From the NCBI RefSeq assembly GCF_001570785.1, contig NZ_BCSI01000002.1, positions 62,001 to 126,000 of the forward strand: a stretch of 64,000 bases of DNA, written 5' to 3'. The DNA comes from Dermabacter hominis NBRC 106157 (GTDB lineage Bacteria; Actinomycetota; Actinomycetes; Actinomycetales; Dermabacteraceae). Both the position numbers and the translations under genes were made by a program. The notes beneath the pieces were generated by a model. The model worked only from the letters and a program-made list of their open reading frames with translations, was not told where the DNA came from and made no database searches. The stretch's first letter is position 1. Every line of letters starts with the position of its first letter. Positions 7,283 to 16,521 of this stretch are shown here, piece after piece.

Positions 7283-8068
7283 CTACCGCAGGGCAGGCAG
7301 CGCCTGCGCGAGGGCCTGGGCCGACGCCTGCGCAGCCACCTCGAGGCCAATATGAAACTCCTCGTTCGCCCGCGGCGAGCACAGATCGCTGACTGCGCGT
7401 AGCGCGAGGAACGGCACTTGCATCAGGTGCGCGACATGCGCAAACGCACATGACTCCATGTCGGCGGTGATGGCGCCCGGGAACTTCGCGCGCATGCCGT
7501 CAGCGATGTCCGCCGTGACAAAGGCGTCGCCCGAAAGCATGAGGCCCGAACGAGCAGGAAGGCCCGCGGTCTCGACAGCCTCGAGGGCGCGGCGTGCACG
7601 CGCTTCGCACTCCTCCCCGCCGAACTGTGCGGGAGCACCCGGTACCTGGCCAGTCTCGTAACCGAAAGCCGTGGCCTCCGCGATCGAATACGCATAGGAG
7701 GAACCAACGGCGACCGTGCCCACGGCGATGTCCTCAGCGAGGCCGCCGCAGCTACCCACATTCACGATGAGGCGCGGCGAAAACTCGCCCACGGCCCACG
7801 CGAGCACGGCGCTCGCGGCTGCCGTGCCGACGCCCGTCGTCACAAGCGCGATGGGAGCCTGGCAACCGTCGGACCCCTGCGCCCCGGAGCCCGCACACTC
7901 GAGTGTGCCCACCGATGCGCTTACCTCGCCGGACGCGCCCGCACCGCGTCCCTGCCCGCCGCCCGCGAATGGGTGAGCGGCCGCGCGAAGGTCTGTGCAG
8001 AGGGACGAGACGGCGGCAGCCTCTTCAGCCATCGCCGCGACAACGAGAACATCAACGTGAGAAGTCAT
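7283..8068 (-). CDS. 5'-methylthioadenosine/S-adenosylhomocysteine nucleosidase
   Basis: The 261-aa protein has the MTA/SAH nucleosidase pattern: AAMAEEAAA near the N terminus (catalytic Glu), VNVGSCGGL in the middle, TADMES (ribose-contacting Glu) and AVSDLC with the catalytic Asp near the end. It cleaves adenine from MTA and SAH in methyl-cycle salvage. A 40-residue Gly/Ala/Ser-rich insertion follows residue 30 and makes it longer than the usual 230 residues. The ATG at 8066-8068 gives the family-typical start; a longer open frame upstream is antisense to the hydrolase and is rejected. GATACT six bases before the ATG is a weak leaderless-type box. Confidence 0.87.
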   Translation of the reverse strand: MTSHVDVLVVAAMAEEAAAVSSLCTDLRAAAHPFAGGGQGRGAGASGEVSASVGTLECAGSGAQGSDGCQAPIALVTTGVGTAAASAVLAWAVGEFSPRLIVNVGSCGGLAEDIAVGTVAVGSSYAYSIAEATAFGYETGQVPGAPAQFGGEECEARARRALEAVETAGLPARSGLMLSGDAFVTADIADGMRAKFPGAITADMESCAFAHVAHLMQVPFLALRAVSDLCSPRANEEFHIGLEVAAQASAQALAQALPALR

Positions 8069-8140
8069 GGAGCCAGTATCTCGTAAGGTCGAAACACTAG
8101 CCTTAAGGTGATTCGCGCATCGAGCCAGGAGGATCCCACT

Positions 8141-9067
8141 ATGGGTCGCATCAAGCACTACGCCGCCATCGCGGGCCGCACACTCACGCGCACCCCGCTT
8201 CCCAACTTCGTGTACGAAATTGGGTTCGGCAAGGTGCGAATCGCCAAGCCACCCGCACCCGTGCAGAAGCGGCACGCGATCGACATCGAACTCATCAACC
8301 GCACGCGAACCGTGTGGCTCGACAAGCACAAGACCGATCGCGGCATCATCGTGTACCTCCACGGCGGCAGCTACATGGCGGGACCGTTCGTCGGCGACTG
8401 GGAGTGGCTCAGCAAGCAGGTCGACGAGCGCGAGTGCGCAGGGCTCCTCATCGACTACCGCTACGGCCCCGACTACATGCACCCCACGGCCCTCGAGGAC
8501 ACCTTCGAAGTCATCAAGGCACTCGCCGCCGAGGGCCTCATCACCCAGGGCAACTGGGCGGTCGCCGGCCACCAGAGTGGTGCGGGGCTCGCACTGTCGC
8601 TCGCATCGCTCGTGAACACGAGGGTCGACGGTGGCCTCGCAAACGCCAAGGCTAAGCCCGCCGGCATCGTGCTCATGAACCCCCTGCTCGATCTCGAATT
8701 CACAAACCTCGAACTGAGCGAAACGAACCAGCACGACCCCGTGCATGAGCGCCGCATCATGCAGCTCGCTGCAAAGAAGTACGCGGGGCGCACCCCGCTC
8801 GATGATCCGGCGCTCTCGCCGCTCAATGGGGACCTCCAAGGACTGCCGCCCGTGCACTTGAGCGTCGGCACGAAGGACCTGTTCCTCACCGATTCGAGGA
8901 TCGTCACGCACCAGTTCGAGCGCGAAGAAGTCGAACTCACCTACCGCGAGATCCCCGGAAAAATCAGCGTCAACCCCCGGCTTCGCCGCGGCGCCGACAT
9001 GGCCCGACTTCTCGAGGAACAGCGAGAGTTCCTCGAGGCAAACCTCGCCGAGACGCCCGGGAAGTAG
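8141..9067 (+). CDS. alpha/beta hydrolase of the HSL type, catalytic His not visible
   Basis: The 308-aa protein shows the hormone-sensitive-lipase layout: oxyanion-hole motif LHGGSYMAG near residue 74, nucleophile elbow GHQSGAGLA near 147, and GTKDLFLTD near 244 with the acid residue. The usual catalytic His about 30 residues after the Asp is absent; the position reads REIPGKISV, with Lys where His is expected. It may be a weak esterase, an inactive binding protein, or use another His. I start at the ATG at 8141, eight bases after AGGAGGA. A TAGCCT box at 8098-8103 could be the promoter. Confidence 0.8.
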   Translation: MGRIKHYAAIAGRTLTRTPLPNFVYEIGFGKVRIAKPPAPVQKRHAIDIELINRTRTVWLDKHKTDRGIIVYLHGGSYMAGPFVGDWEWLSKQVDERECAGLLIDYRYGPDYMHPTALEDTFEVIKALAAEGLITQGNWAVAGHQSGAGLALSLASLVNTRVDGGLANAKAKPAGIVLMNPLLDLEFTNLELSETNQHDPVHERRIMQLAAKKYAGRTPLDDPALSPLNGDLQGLPPVHLSVGTKDLFLTDSRIVTHQFEREEVELTYREIPGKISVNPRLRRGADMARLLEEQREFLEANLAETPGK

Positions 9068-9091
9068 ATCCCCGAGCGGCCTCGGCCACGG

Positions 9092-10849
9092 TCACATCTG
9101 CGCGGGAGCCTGCACGCCGAGCAGGTCGAGGCCCGCGACGAGGGTGCGCTCGGTGAGCTTCGCAAGGGCGAGGCGGCCAAGCCGCACGTCGTCGCTCGCG
9201 TCCTTGAGGATTGGCGACTTCTCGTAGAAGCTCATGAACGCCTGCGCGAGATCGAAGAGGTACGCCGCGAGTTTGTGCGGGACGTACTGGGTGCCCACCT
9301 CGGCAACCGTCGGCGCGAACTGCAGGAGCTGAAGCGCGAGGGCCCGCTCGGGATCATCGACCACGCGCGGGGCTGCCGCCTCCACCTGCTCGGCGGAAAT
9401 GCCCTTCTCGGAGGCCTTGCGCTGGATCGAGCGGATGCGCGCCACGGCGTACTGGAGGTACGGCGCAGTATTGCCCTGGAGGGCGAGCATGCGGTCGAGA
9501 TCGAACACGTAATCGGAATCGTGCGCGGTCGAAAGATCCGCGTACTTGATGCTGCCGATGCCAATCTGGCGTGCGATTGTCGCCCGCTCATCCTCGGGCA
9601 GGTCCGGGCGAAGTTCATCGATAACCGAACGCGCCTTGACGACGCCCTCCTCAAGAAGCGCCATGAGGCGCAGCGACGAGCCGGAACGCGTGCGAAGGAT
9701 CTTGCCGTCCTCACCCAGCACCGAACCGATCTTCACATGTTCGGCATCGACGCTCTCGGGAAGCCAGCCCGCCTCGCGGGCCGTCGTGAACACCATCTGG
9801 AAGTGCAGCTCCTGCGAGGAACCCACAACGTAAGCGATGCGATCGGCATGGAGGTCATTCACGCGGTGGCGAATCGCCGCGAAATCGGTCGTCGCGTAGC
9901 CGTAGCCACCGTCGGACTTGCGAATAATGAGCGGAAGAGGCTGATCGTCACGGCCCTTAAATCCGTCCGGGAACACACACAGCGCGCCGTCCGACACGCG
10001 TGCGATGTCGGCCTGTTCAAGGTCGTCGCACACGCCCGCAAGCGCGTCGTTATAGGTCGATTCGCCCGCGAGATCCTTGTCGGTAAGGGTCACGTCGAGC
10101 ATGTCGTAAATGCGGTGGAAGTATTGCTTCGAAAGGCCCACCAGTTTCGTCCACATCGCGAGCGTTGCCTCATCACCCGACTGGAGGGTCGCGACGCGAG
10201 CGCGAGCGCGTTTCGCAAAATCCGTCTGCTCAACGTCTGCATCGAACTTCGCCCGCGCCGCCTGGTAGAACGCGTTCGGATCGGTCTCGAGGAGCTTCGC
10301 CTCCTCAGAAGCCTCGCCGACCTCGAGCAGGTGCTCGATGAGCATCCCAAAGGGCGTCCCCCAGTCGCCGATGTGGTTCTGGCGCACGACCGTGTGGCCT
10401 TCGAACTCGAGCACGCGTGCGAGCGCATCGCCCACGACCGTCGTGCGCAGGTGGCCAACGTGCATTTCCTTCGCGACGTTCGGCGCCGAGTAGTCGATGA
10501 CGATCGTCTCTGGCTTCTCGGGGGTCGTGACGCCAAGGCGCTCATCCTCGTGGAGTCCAGCCGCCTGGGAGGCGACCCATTCGGTCTTGAGCGTGATGTT
10601 GAGGAAGCCCGGCCCGGCAATCTCGGGCGTCTCCGCGATGTCGTCAAGCTGGACGTTGTCAAGAATCTGCTGGGCAAGGTCCCGCGGCTTCGCGCCGAGC
10701 TTCTTCGCGAGGCCCATCGCCGCGTTGCACTGGAAGTCCGAGAACTTCCCCGGCCTGATAATCGGGTCAGCGGTGCGGTACTCCTCGCCGAAAGCCTCGG
10801 CGAAGGCATTCTGGAAACGTTCAGTGAGGGCAAGTTCCGGTGCAGTCAT
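9092..10849 (-). CDS. argS: arginyl-tRNA synthetase
   Basis: The 585-aa class I synthetase has the N-terminal Add-1 domain that binds the tRNA D-loop, the HIGH-type motif HVGH at about residue 131 within APNVAKEMHVGHLR, the arginine-site QNHIGDWGTPFG, and the class I KMSKS region replaced by GKILRTRSG, as in many ArgRS enzymes. The DALR anticodon-binding domain ends the protein with VQAPAQM. No ribosome site precedes the ATG. TAGGCT ends 6 nt before it, so a leaderless transcript is likely. Confidence 0.97.
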   Translation of the reverse strand: MTAPELALTERFQNAFAEAFGEEYRTADPIIRPGKFSDFQCNAAMGLAKKLGAKPRDLAQQILDNVQLDDIAETPEIAGPGFLNITLKTEWVASQAAGLHEDERLGVTTPEKPETIVIDYSAPNVAKEMHVGHLRTTVVGDALARVLEFEGHTVVRQNHIGDWGTPFGMLIEHLLEVGEASEEAKLLETDPNAFYQAARAKFDADVEQTDFAKRARARVATLQSGDEATLAMWTKLVGLSKQYFHRIYDMLDVTLTDKDLAGESTYNDALAGVCDDLEQADIARVSDGALCVFPDGFKGRDDQPLPLIIRKSDGGYGYATTDFAAIRHRVNDLHADRIAYVVGSSQELHFQMVFTTAREAGWLPESVDAEHVKIGSVLGEDGKILRTRSGSSLRLMALLEEGVVKARSVIDELRPDLPEDERATIARQIGIGSIKYADLSTAHDSDYVFDLDRMLALQGNTAPYLQYAVARIRSIQRKASEKGISAEQVEAAAPRVVDDPERALALQLLQFAPTVAEVGTQYVPHKLAAYLFDLAQAFMSFYEKSPILKDASDDVRLGRLALAKLTERTLVAGLDLLGVQAPAQM

Positions 10850-10855
10850 AACACA

Positions 10856-10861
10856 AGCCTA
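10856..10861 (-). promoter_or_regulatory. leaderless -10 box of argS
   Basis: TAGGCT on the minus strand is separated by six bases (TGTGTT) from the argS ATG, which lacks a purine-rich ribosome site. Confidence 0.55.
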
Positions 10862-10966
10862 CGGTGTTTTGCGGTGCTACGGCACGCCGGAAGGGGGCGC
10901 GGGGAGCGACGGTTTCGTCACGCCGTCCCGCGTTTGGAGGTGGAAGGTCCGACGGTTTCCCGCCGA

Positions 10967-12613
10967 CTAGCGCTTCTTCTCCATCTGCGAGGGCGGGGTC
11001 GCCGTCGCAGCGATGAAGCCCAGGGCGTTTGTGTCGGGGAGGTCGGCAACCTTGGAGGTGTCGATTGCGCTCAGCGCGCGCAGCCACATGAGTGGGTACA
11101 GGGGAAGTTCTGTGGCAATTCGATCCATCACTTTTTGCCATGCGCGCTGGAGGTCCTCACCCATTAGGTCGAGGCGCGCGCTGCGGTCGAGCACGTCGCG
11201 AATATCGGCGAGAAGTTCGCTCTCGCCGAGGCGCAATCGAGAATCAGCCCAGAAAGGTGAAGCGTAGAGGGAGCGCAGCAGCGTGTCGGGATGAAAGCCC
11301 GTGAATGCTGGATCCAGGCACACGAGGGCGGCGTCCCAGCCGTCGGAATCCTCCTCCATGCGCTTCACGGCATCCCACCAGGGAAGTATCTCGAGCTCGG
11401 CCTCGAGCCCGACCTCCTTGAGATTGCTCTTGAGGAACTCGGCGACGGCGCGGGTCCAGGGCTCGTTGCTCGCGAGCAAGCGAAGCGTGCTGATCTTCGC
11501 GCGCGCAAAGAGGTCGCGCGCTTCCTTCGGGGCGTAGGTGTAAACGCTCGTAGCGGCGTTGAAGCCGGGGGTGCCGGGGTACATGGGGCTCTTGACCGGA
11601 TCGACGTATGTGGCGAAGACCTGCTTTGCGCATCCTTGATAGTCGAAGGCCTTCATAAAGCCGCGTCGAGCTTCGAGTGTGGAAAACGCCCGGCCCTCAT
11701 CATGGTTGAACATCGCGTACACCGTGGCTTTGCTTTTCTGGGAGCCGAGGTGGAGCGTGCTGGTCTTGGCCCGGGAGCTTTTCGCTAGTTCGCGGTATTT
11801 CGCTGGGGGCAAGGGGAATGCCACCTGCATGCTGCCGTCCATGACCGCATCAGCGATCGCGGATTCGCTGTGCTCGACGTGCCAGGTCATGGTTTCGTAG
11901 AGCGCCGGGAACACTCCCGAGTACTGGTCGAATGCTTCAAAAGCTAGTGTTTGGCTCGCGGCGTCGTGCTCCTTGATGCGCCACGGCCCGGTGCCATTGG
12001 GATGGTCGAGGAGTGAGGCGGGGTCGGTGCCCTCGGGGATGATTTTGACGAGGGAGAGGCGCTCGTTGATCTCGGGAGTGGAGTACTTGAGGCGGAGCTG
12101 GACGATATTGTCGGCCACCTGGACGGCGTGGTCGAAGAAGTCGAGAAGCTCGCGGTTGGGGAATTTGTTTTTTTCGTCGAGTGCGGCCTCGAAAGAGTAG
12201 ATGACGTCGGCGGGGGTTACGGGCATGCCGTCGTGAAAGATTGCGCCGTCGCGAAGGAACACATCGATGACGACGTCGGCGGGATTGAAGAGCTTTTGCG
12301 AGAGGCCCGGCTGCGTTGTGCCGGTCGTCGGATCCATGATGGACAAGCCCTCGTACACGTGCCACAGCGCAGCGGTGTTCTGAAGGGAGCGCGTCGTGAA
12401 CGGGCTGAGGCCGTCACTTCCGAGCGGCGCGCTGAGAATAACGTCGAGGTGCCCTGTGGGGACGGGGAGATTGAACTGCTCTGCGACCGAGAGGTTGTCC
12501 GTGTTCGGTGAGCTTTGGCAGCCCGCGGCGGTAGTTGCGAGGGCAAGAGCGCTGAGAGAGGCGCCTGCCGTAAGAAAGGCGCGCCGGCTTGTGGTGCGTG
12601 CGGGTCCGGTCAT
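10967..12613 (-). CDS. ABC transporter family 5 substrate-binding lipoprotein (peptide/nickel type)
   Basis: The 548-aa protein begins with a twin-arginine lipoprotein signal: TSRRAFLTAGASL, an Ala/Leu-rich core and a lipobox AAGC, so it is probably exported folded by Tat and lipid-anchored. The mature part follows family 5 binding proteins (LSPFTTRSLQNTAALWHVYEGL, DGAIFHDGMPVTPADVIYSFEAAL). No permease or ATPase genes are nearby, so it is an orphan whose partners lie elsewhere. TACTCT is 7 nt before the ATG; the spacer also contains GGAG, so leaderless or leadered translation are both possible. Confidence 0.88.
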   Translation of the reverse strand: MTGPARTTSRRAFLTAGASLSALALATTAAGCQSSPNTDNLSVAEQFNLPVPTGHLDVILSAPLGSDGLSPFTTRSLQNTAALWHVYEGLSIMDPTTGTTQPGLSQKLFNPADVVIDVFLRDGAIFHDGMPVTPADVIYSFEAALDEKNKFPNRELLDFFDHAVQVADNIVQLRLKYSTPEINERLSLVKIIPEGTDPASLLDHPNGTGPWRIKEHDAASQTLAFEAFDQYSGVFPALYETMTWHVEHSESAIADAVMDGSMQVAFPLPPAKYRELAKSSRAKTSTLHLGSQKSKATVYAMFNHDEGRAFSTLEARRGFMKAFDYQGCAKQVFATYVDPVKSPMYPGTPGFNAATSVYTYAPKEARDLFARAKISTLRLLASNEPWTRAVAEFLKSNLKEVGLEAELEILPWWDAVKRMEEDSDGWDAALVCLDPAFTGFHPDTLLRSLYASPFWADSRLRLGESELLADIRDVLDRSARLDLMGEDLQRAWQKVMDRIATELPLYPLMWLRALSAIDTSKVADLPDTNALGFIAATATPPSQMEKKR

Positions 12614-12786
12614 GGTCTCCAGAGTAATAGGTGCGCAGAATCGGTGGTGGAGGTGCGGGTGTGGTGTGTGACGTGGCGAGGGGAGTCACGGGTGTTTGGG
12701 GAGCGCGGGCGCTACGCTCACACGTAGGAGCGGGGTCCGACGCTTGCCCGCACACCATTGCGACCGAGGGATCTGAGGAGGCGGCC

Positions 12787-13275
12787 ATGAGCGCAGGCGA
12801 AGTGGATGTCGAGGACTATCGGCGACTGAGCGAGGACATCGCCTCGGCGATCGCGCTCCTGAGCGCGCGCGTGGGGCGCTGGGATCTCGTCACCCCGATC
12901 GACTCGTTCCTTGATGTGTCGTATGACCCTCCCACGATGGTGGTGAGTCTCTATTCCCTTTCGCGGGCGGCGGAGGCTCTTGAACAGACGGGTACGTGTG
13001 CGCTGAGCGTCCTTGGCGATCAACAGCAGGGTCTCGCCGAGCGGTTTGGTGAGCCCGGTCTCCCGCTGCAGGGGATGCTCGAGTCGGTTGCGCACACGCG
13101 TGACGGAGTGGGCAACGCCCTCATCGAGGGATCGCTCGCGACTTTCAGTCTCGAGGTCGAGTCGTCGCACGAAGCTGCGACCCACACGCTCTTTGTGTGC
13201 CGCGTGCGTGAGGTGCATCAGGGGCCTGCACGCTCGCCGCTCGTGAGATTTTCAAAGCGATATGCGAGTCTGTAG
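12787..13275 (+). CDS. flavin reductase-like (FMN-binding split-barrel) protein
   Basis: The 162-aa protein resembles the flavin reductase-like split-barrel family: PPTMVVSLYSLSRAAEALEQTGTCALSVLGDQQQGLAERFG matches the FMN-binding core, followed by a strand set ending in FVCRVREV. The N-terminal T-x-x-S segment is atypical, so ligand and reaction are uncertain. AGGAGG sits five bases before the ATG. A TACGCT box at 12713-12718 is the best promoter candidate. It is flanked by unrelated genes. Confidence 0.7.
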   Translation: MSAGEVDVEDYRRLSEDIASAIALLSARVGRWDLVTPIDSFLDVSYDPPTMVVSLYSLSRAAEALEQTGTCALSVLGDQQQGLAERFGEPGLPLQGMLESVAHTRDGVGNALIEGSLATFSLEVESSHEAATHTLFVCRVREVHQGPARSPLVRFSKRYASL

Positions 13276-13337
13276 GGCGTCAAAGAGATTCGCGACACGC
13301 TCGGCGTAGGCGGCGCGCAGATCCACCCCTACACCTC

Positions 13338-13343
13338 TACAAT
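13338..13343 (+). promoter_or_regulatory. possible -10 box before the 581-aa membrane protein
   Basis: TACAAT matches the -10 consensus; no clear -35 is seen at 17 bp. It lies in the 154-bp gap before the gene, which otherwise shows nothing. Confidence 0.35.
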
Positions 13344-13429
13344 ATTCGCGATACGCGCGCGTTTGTGCCGTGCCGCCTTCTCGGCGCTTCCCTGCACCGG
13401 CGTGCCGCGCGACACTAATGAGGGAGCCC

Positions 13430-15175
13430 ATGGCGAAGGATCAGGTGCCGGAGAACAGCGACGATCGAGTCCAGGCGGGAACCGACCCCGCTGAGGGCTG
13501 GATTTTTGTTCCCGAACCGGGCACGCTCCCCACCGAAAAGCTCCCCGATAGTGAGGATTTCGAGCGCTTCAGGATGCAGCGCGCGAACCTCGAGGGGGAG
13601 GCCGAGCACTATTTCGCGCCAGGCCTCGCGCCGCACGAGCCCGCGACCGAGACCGCGGAGATCGCGCTTCCACCTGCGCCGGCCCCTCACGCGTACGCGC
13701 GCTCGGGCGCAACCCCCTCGGCAGCGCCGAAACCCCGCTCCATGCAGCTTCCGCCGCAATTTAGCGACTTGAGCGGTTGGGATGCGTTGCGTGACATCAT
13801 CGCCGTTCTCGCATTCGGCTCGAGCTTCACGACGACGTATACGCACGCCCCCGATGCGCTGCCCGGGTGGATCCCTGCCCTCGCCGGGGGCATTGGTATT
13901 GCGACGATCCTCGCGGTGTATCTCCTGCGGTGGGTGCCCGCTTACATGAAGGATCCGAAGCCCAGGGGCCCGGAACACTTTTCATACCTGGGCATCGTGC
14001 GGAAGGTCGGCATGCTTCCCGCGTTCGCGGCGTCGATTGGGGTGCTCGGCTACGACCTTGCCGCGTCTATTCCCGACCTCCTTACACCGCTCCTTGAAGG
14101 GCCGCGCGTGGGCGTCGGCGTCTCCGTTGCGCTGCTTCTCTTGGGGGCGGTGATGGGCTCCGAGCGGCGCGGCTTCGAGGGGTATGTTCCTGATGCCGCA
14201 GCAAAGGCGCGCGCAGGTCGATGGATACTCGTGCTTCGCGTGCTTCTGCTCGTGAGCTTTGCTCTGTCTCTCGTCATGGTTGTGGGTAAGGCCGTCAACG
14301 GTGATCCGGCGTTCGCACTCGTGACGCTTTCGAACTCCCTCGGCTCGCTCGCGCTTGGGCTTTTCATCGCTAATCCGAAGCTCAACGAGCAGCCCTCGTG
14401 GTACGTGTTCCTCGTGGGGGCTACGGCGGCCATGGTCGTCGGCGCAGCGGCCGACAACTCGCTGCGGCTCGAGTATGCCGCACCGGGAAGCTTCTCGACC
14501 TCGTACGTGTGGCTTCCGTTCGCGTTCGCGGCATTCGGCCTGCTTCTCTCGCGCTCCTACGTGCGCTCGAGTACGCACAACTTCAAACGCGTCGATTGGC
14601 TCATGTACGCGGCGCGCACTTTCGAGTTTTCTCGCACCATGCACGGTGTGGCTTTCGCGGCTGTGCTCGTCTACTTCGCGGCGATTCTTGTGGGCTACGA
14701 CGCGCGAGGTGGTTCGGGCCTCGTGATTCTCCAACTTCTCCTCGTGGCTCTTCTCGCGCTCCTGTCTCACTTCGGTCGCAAGGCTCTCGTGCGAAAGAAC
14801 GCGGTCAAGGCGCGCGGTCACGCCGTATCGATCGGCGCGGCTCTCACGCTGCTCGGCTTCCTCGGTGTCATCGTGTTCTCGGTCGTCACTGGCGCCGCTG
14901 CCGGCCTTACGAACGGTGGACTCGGCCTCGTTGCGGGCATCACCGCTGCCTTGATGATCACCGTCCCCGCGCCCGTGCGTGACGAACATGGCGTTCCGGA
15001 TCTCGAACGCACGTTCGCCGAGTTCCGTGCGCGCATCAACGGCGCAGCTGGCGCGACAGCCTTCCTTCCCGATGTGTCCGAAGCCCGGCGTCGGACGCAC
15101 CGTTTCCCCTCGAGCGTTTCCCCCGAGGCGCTTTCGCCGGCCACCCCTGATCCCGACCCCGCCAAGGAGTCGTAA
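13430..15175 (+). CDS. multi-pass membrane protein of unknown function
   Basis: I do not recognise the family. The 581-aa protein has a soluble acidic and proline-rich N-terminal part (about 1-115), then about ten hydrophobic helices arranged in pairs (for example IPALAGGIGIATILAVYLL and VGVSVALLLLGAVMG), and a soluble C-terminal tail of 70 residues ending in a Pro/Asp-rich stretch. No signal peptide or catalytic motif is visible. I start at the ATG at 13430, since GAGGGAG lies just before it; an ATG at 13418 would overlap that site. It precedes the uracil permease by 26 bp and may share its transcript. Confidence 0.75.
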   Translation: MAKDQVPENSDDRVQAGTDPAEGWIFVPEPGTLPTEKLPDSEDFERFRMQRANLEGEAEHYFAPGLAPHEPATETAEIALPPAPAPHAYARSGATPSAAPKPRSMQLPPQFSDLSGWDALRDIIAVLAFGSSFTTTYTHAPDALPGWIPALAGGIGIATILAVYLLRWVPAYMKDPKPRGPEHFSYLGIVRKVGMLPAFAASIGVLGYDLAASIPDLLTPLLEGPRVGVGVSVALLLLGAVMGSERRGFEGYVPDAAAKARAGRWILVLRVLLLVSFALSLVMVVGKAVNGDPAFALVTLSNSLGSLALGLFIANPKLNEQPSWYVFLVGATAAMVVGAAADNSLRLEYAAPGSFSTSYVWLPFAFAAFGLLLSRSYVRSSTHNFKRVDWLMYAARTFEFSRTMHGVAFAAVLVYFAAILVGYDARGGSGLVILQLLLVALLALLSHFGRKALVRKNAVKARGHAVSIGAALTLLGFLGVIVFSVVTGAAAGLTNGGLGLVAGITAALMITVPAPVRDEHGVPDLERTFAEFRARINGAAGATAFLPDVSEARRRTHRFPSSVSPEALSPATPDPDPAKES

Positions 15176-15201
15176 CCCCTATCCCCAAAAGAAAGGCCGC
15201 C

Positions 15202-16521
15202 ATGCCACTGTGGAAAATTCATGGAAATGGGCTCACCGTTGAGCCAGGAAAAGTCGTTCTTCCTTCCGAACGGCTCGCATGGCCGGTCACGATTGGGATC
15301 GGCGCCCAGCACGTCATTGCGATGTTCGGCGCGACGTTCCTCGTCCCGCTCCTGACGAAATTCCCCCCATCGACGACGCTTCTCTTTTCGGGCCTCGGCA
15401 CGATCCTGTTCCTCGTCATTACGCGTAATCGAGTCCCCAGCTATCTAGGAAGCTCGTTCGCGTTCATCGCCCCGATTGTGGCGGCTACAAAGGCTCACGA
15501 CATGGGCACTGCGCTCGGCGCCGTGCTTCTCACGGGCCTCGCGCTCGCTCTCGTCGGAGTGATCGTGCAGTTCGTCGGCACACGGTGGATCGCCGTGCTC
15601 ATGCCGCCCGTCGTCATGGGTGCCATCGTCGCCCTGATCGGCTTCAACCTCGCGCCCACGGCCTACAAAAACTTCCAGCAATCGGCCCTTACCGCGACGG
15701 TGACGCTTTTCGCGGTCGTCCTGTGCACGGCGCTTTTCAAGGGCATCCTCGGGCGCGTCTCCGTTCTCCTCGGCGTTCTCGTGGGCTACCTGTTCGCCCT
15801 TGCGCGCGGCGAAGTTGACCTCACTGCCTTCTATAAGGCGCCGTGGATCGGCCTTCCCGAGTTCCACCACCCGCACTTTGATCTCTCGGTTCTTCCGATG
15901 TTCCTTCCGGTGGTTCTCGTCCTCATCGCCGAGAACGTGGGGCACGTGACGTCGGTGGGGTCGATGACCGGCGAGGATCTCGACCACATGGTGGGCCGCA
16001 CCCTCTTCTCTGACGGCATCGCGACGGCCCTCTCGGCGACGTTCGGTGGTTCGCCCACAACCACCTACGGCGAGAACATCGGCGTCATGAGCGCAACTCG
16101 CGTCTACTCGACCGCTGCCTACTGGGTTGCCGGTATTGCCGCGATCGCCCTGTCGATGTCGCCGAAGATCGGCCAGCTCATCTTCTCGATCCCGGCTGGG
16201 GTGCTCGGTGGCGTGACCTTCGTGCTCTACGGCCTCATCGGCATCGTGGGCGTGCGCATGTGGGTCGACGGACGGGTCGATTTCTCTCGGCCTCGCAACC
16301 AGATGACGGCAGGCGTCGCCCTCGTCGTGGGCATCGCGAACGTGACGTGGACGTTCGGCCCCAAGGACGCCGGCATCACCTTCAACGGCATCGCGCTCGG
16401 CACCCTTGCGGCGCTCGTGATCTACCACCTCATGACGGTAATTGGGAAGGTCACGGGCACTGAGGTTGAGGAGAATTCCGACGCACGCTCAGCGACAGCG
16501 GAAGCCACCTCTACGCGATGA
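15202..16521 (+). CDS. uraA: uracil permease (NCS2 family)
   Basis: The 439-aa protein is an NCS2 nucleobase transporter: GAQHVIAMFGATFLVPLLT near the N terminus, LGSSFAFIAPI, LIAENVGHVTSVG with the substrate-contacting Glu near residue 240, and GGSPTTTYGENIGVM containing the second conserved Glu. The H-V-x-x-V and T-T-Y-G-E-N-I pattern fits uracil carriers such as UraA/PyrP rather than xanthine or urate carriers. About 14 helices are expected. GAAAGG lies five bases before the ATG. Its stop overlaps the next ATG (ATGA). Confidence 0.9.
   Translation: MPLWKIHGNGLTVEPGKVVLPSERLAWPVTIGIGAQHVIAMFGATFLVPLLTKFPPSTTLLFSGLGTILFLVITRNRVPSYLGSSFAFIAPIVAATKAHDMGTALGAVLLTGLALALVGVIVQFVGTRWIAVLMPPVVMGAIVALIGFNLAPTAYKNFQQSALTATVTLFAVVLCTALFKGILGRVSVLLGVLVGYLFALARGEVDLTAFYKAPWIGLPEFHHPHFDLSVLPMFLPVVLVLIAENVGHVTSVGSMTGEDLDHMVGRTLFSDGIATALSATFGGSPTTTYGENIGVMSATRVYSTAAYWVAGIAAIALSMSPKIGQLIFSIPAGVLGGVTFVLYGLIGIVGVRMWVDGRVDFSRPRNQMTAGVALVVGIANVTWTFGPKDAGITFNGIALGTLAALVIYHLMTVIGKVTGTEVEENSDARSATAEATSTR

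Noticed and set aside
8069-8911. Upstream extension of the nucleosidase frame
   Set aside because: It is antisense to the hydrolase gene and has no likeness to the family; the ATG at 8066-8068 gives the conserved start.
9275-11167. 630-codon open frame on the + strand
   Set aside because: It is antisense to argS and the binding-protein gene, both certain. Its Arg/His/Asp-rich sequence is typical of a high-GC shadow frame and shows no domain.
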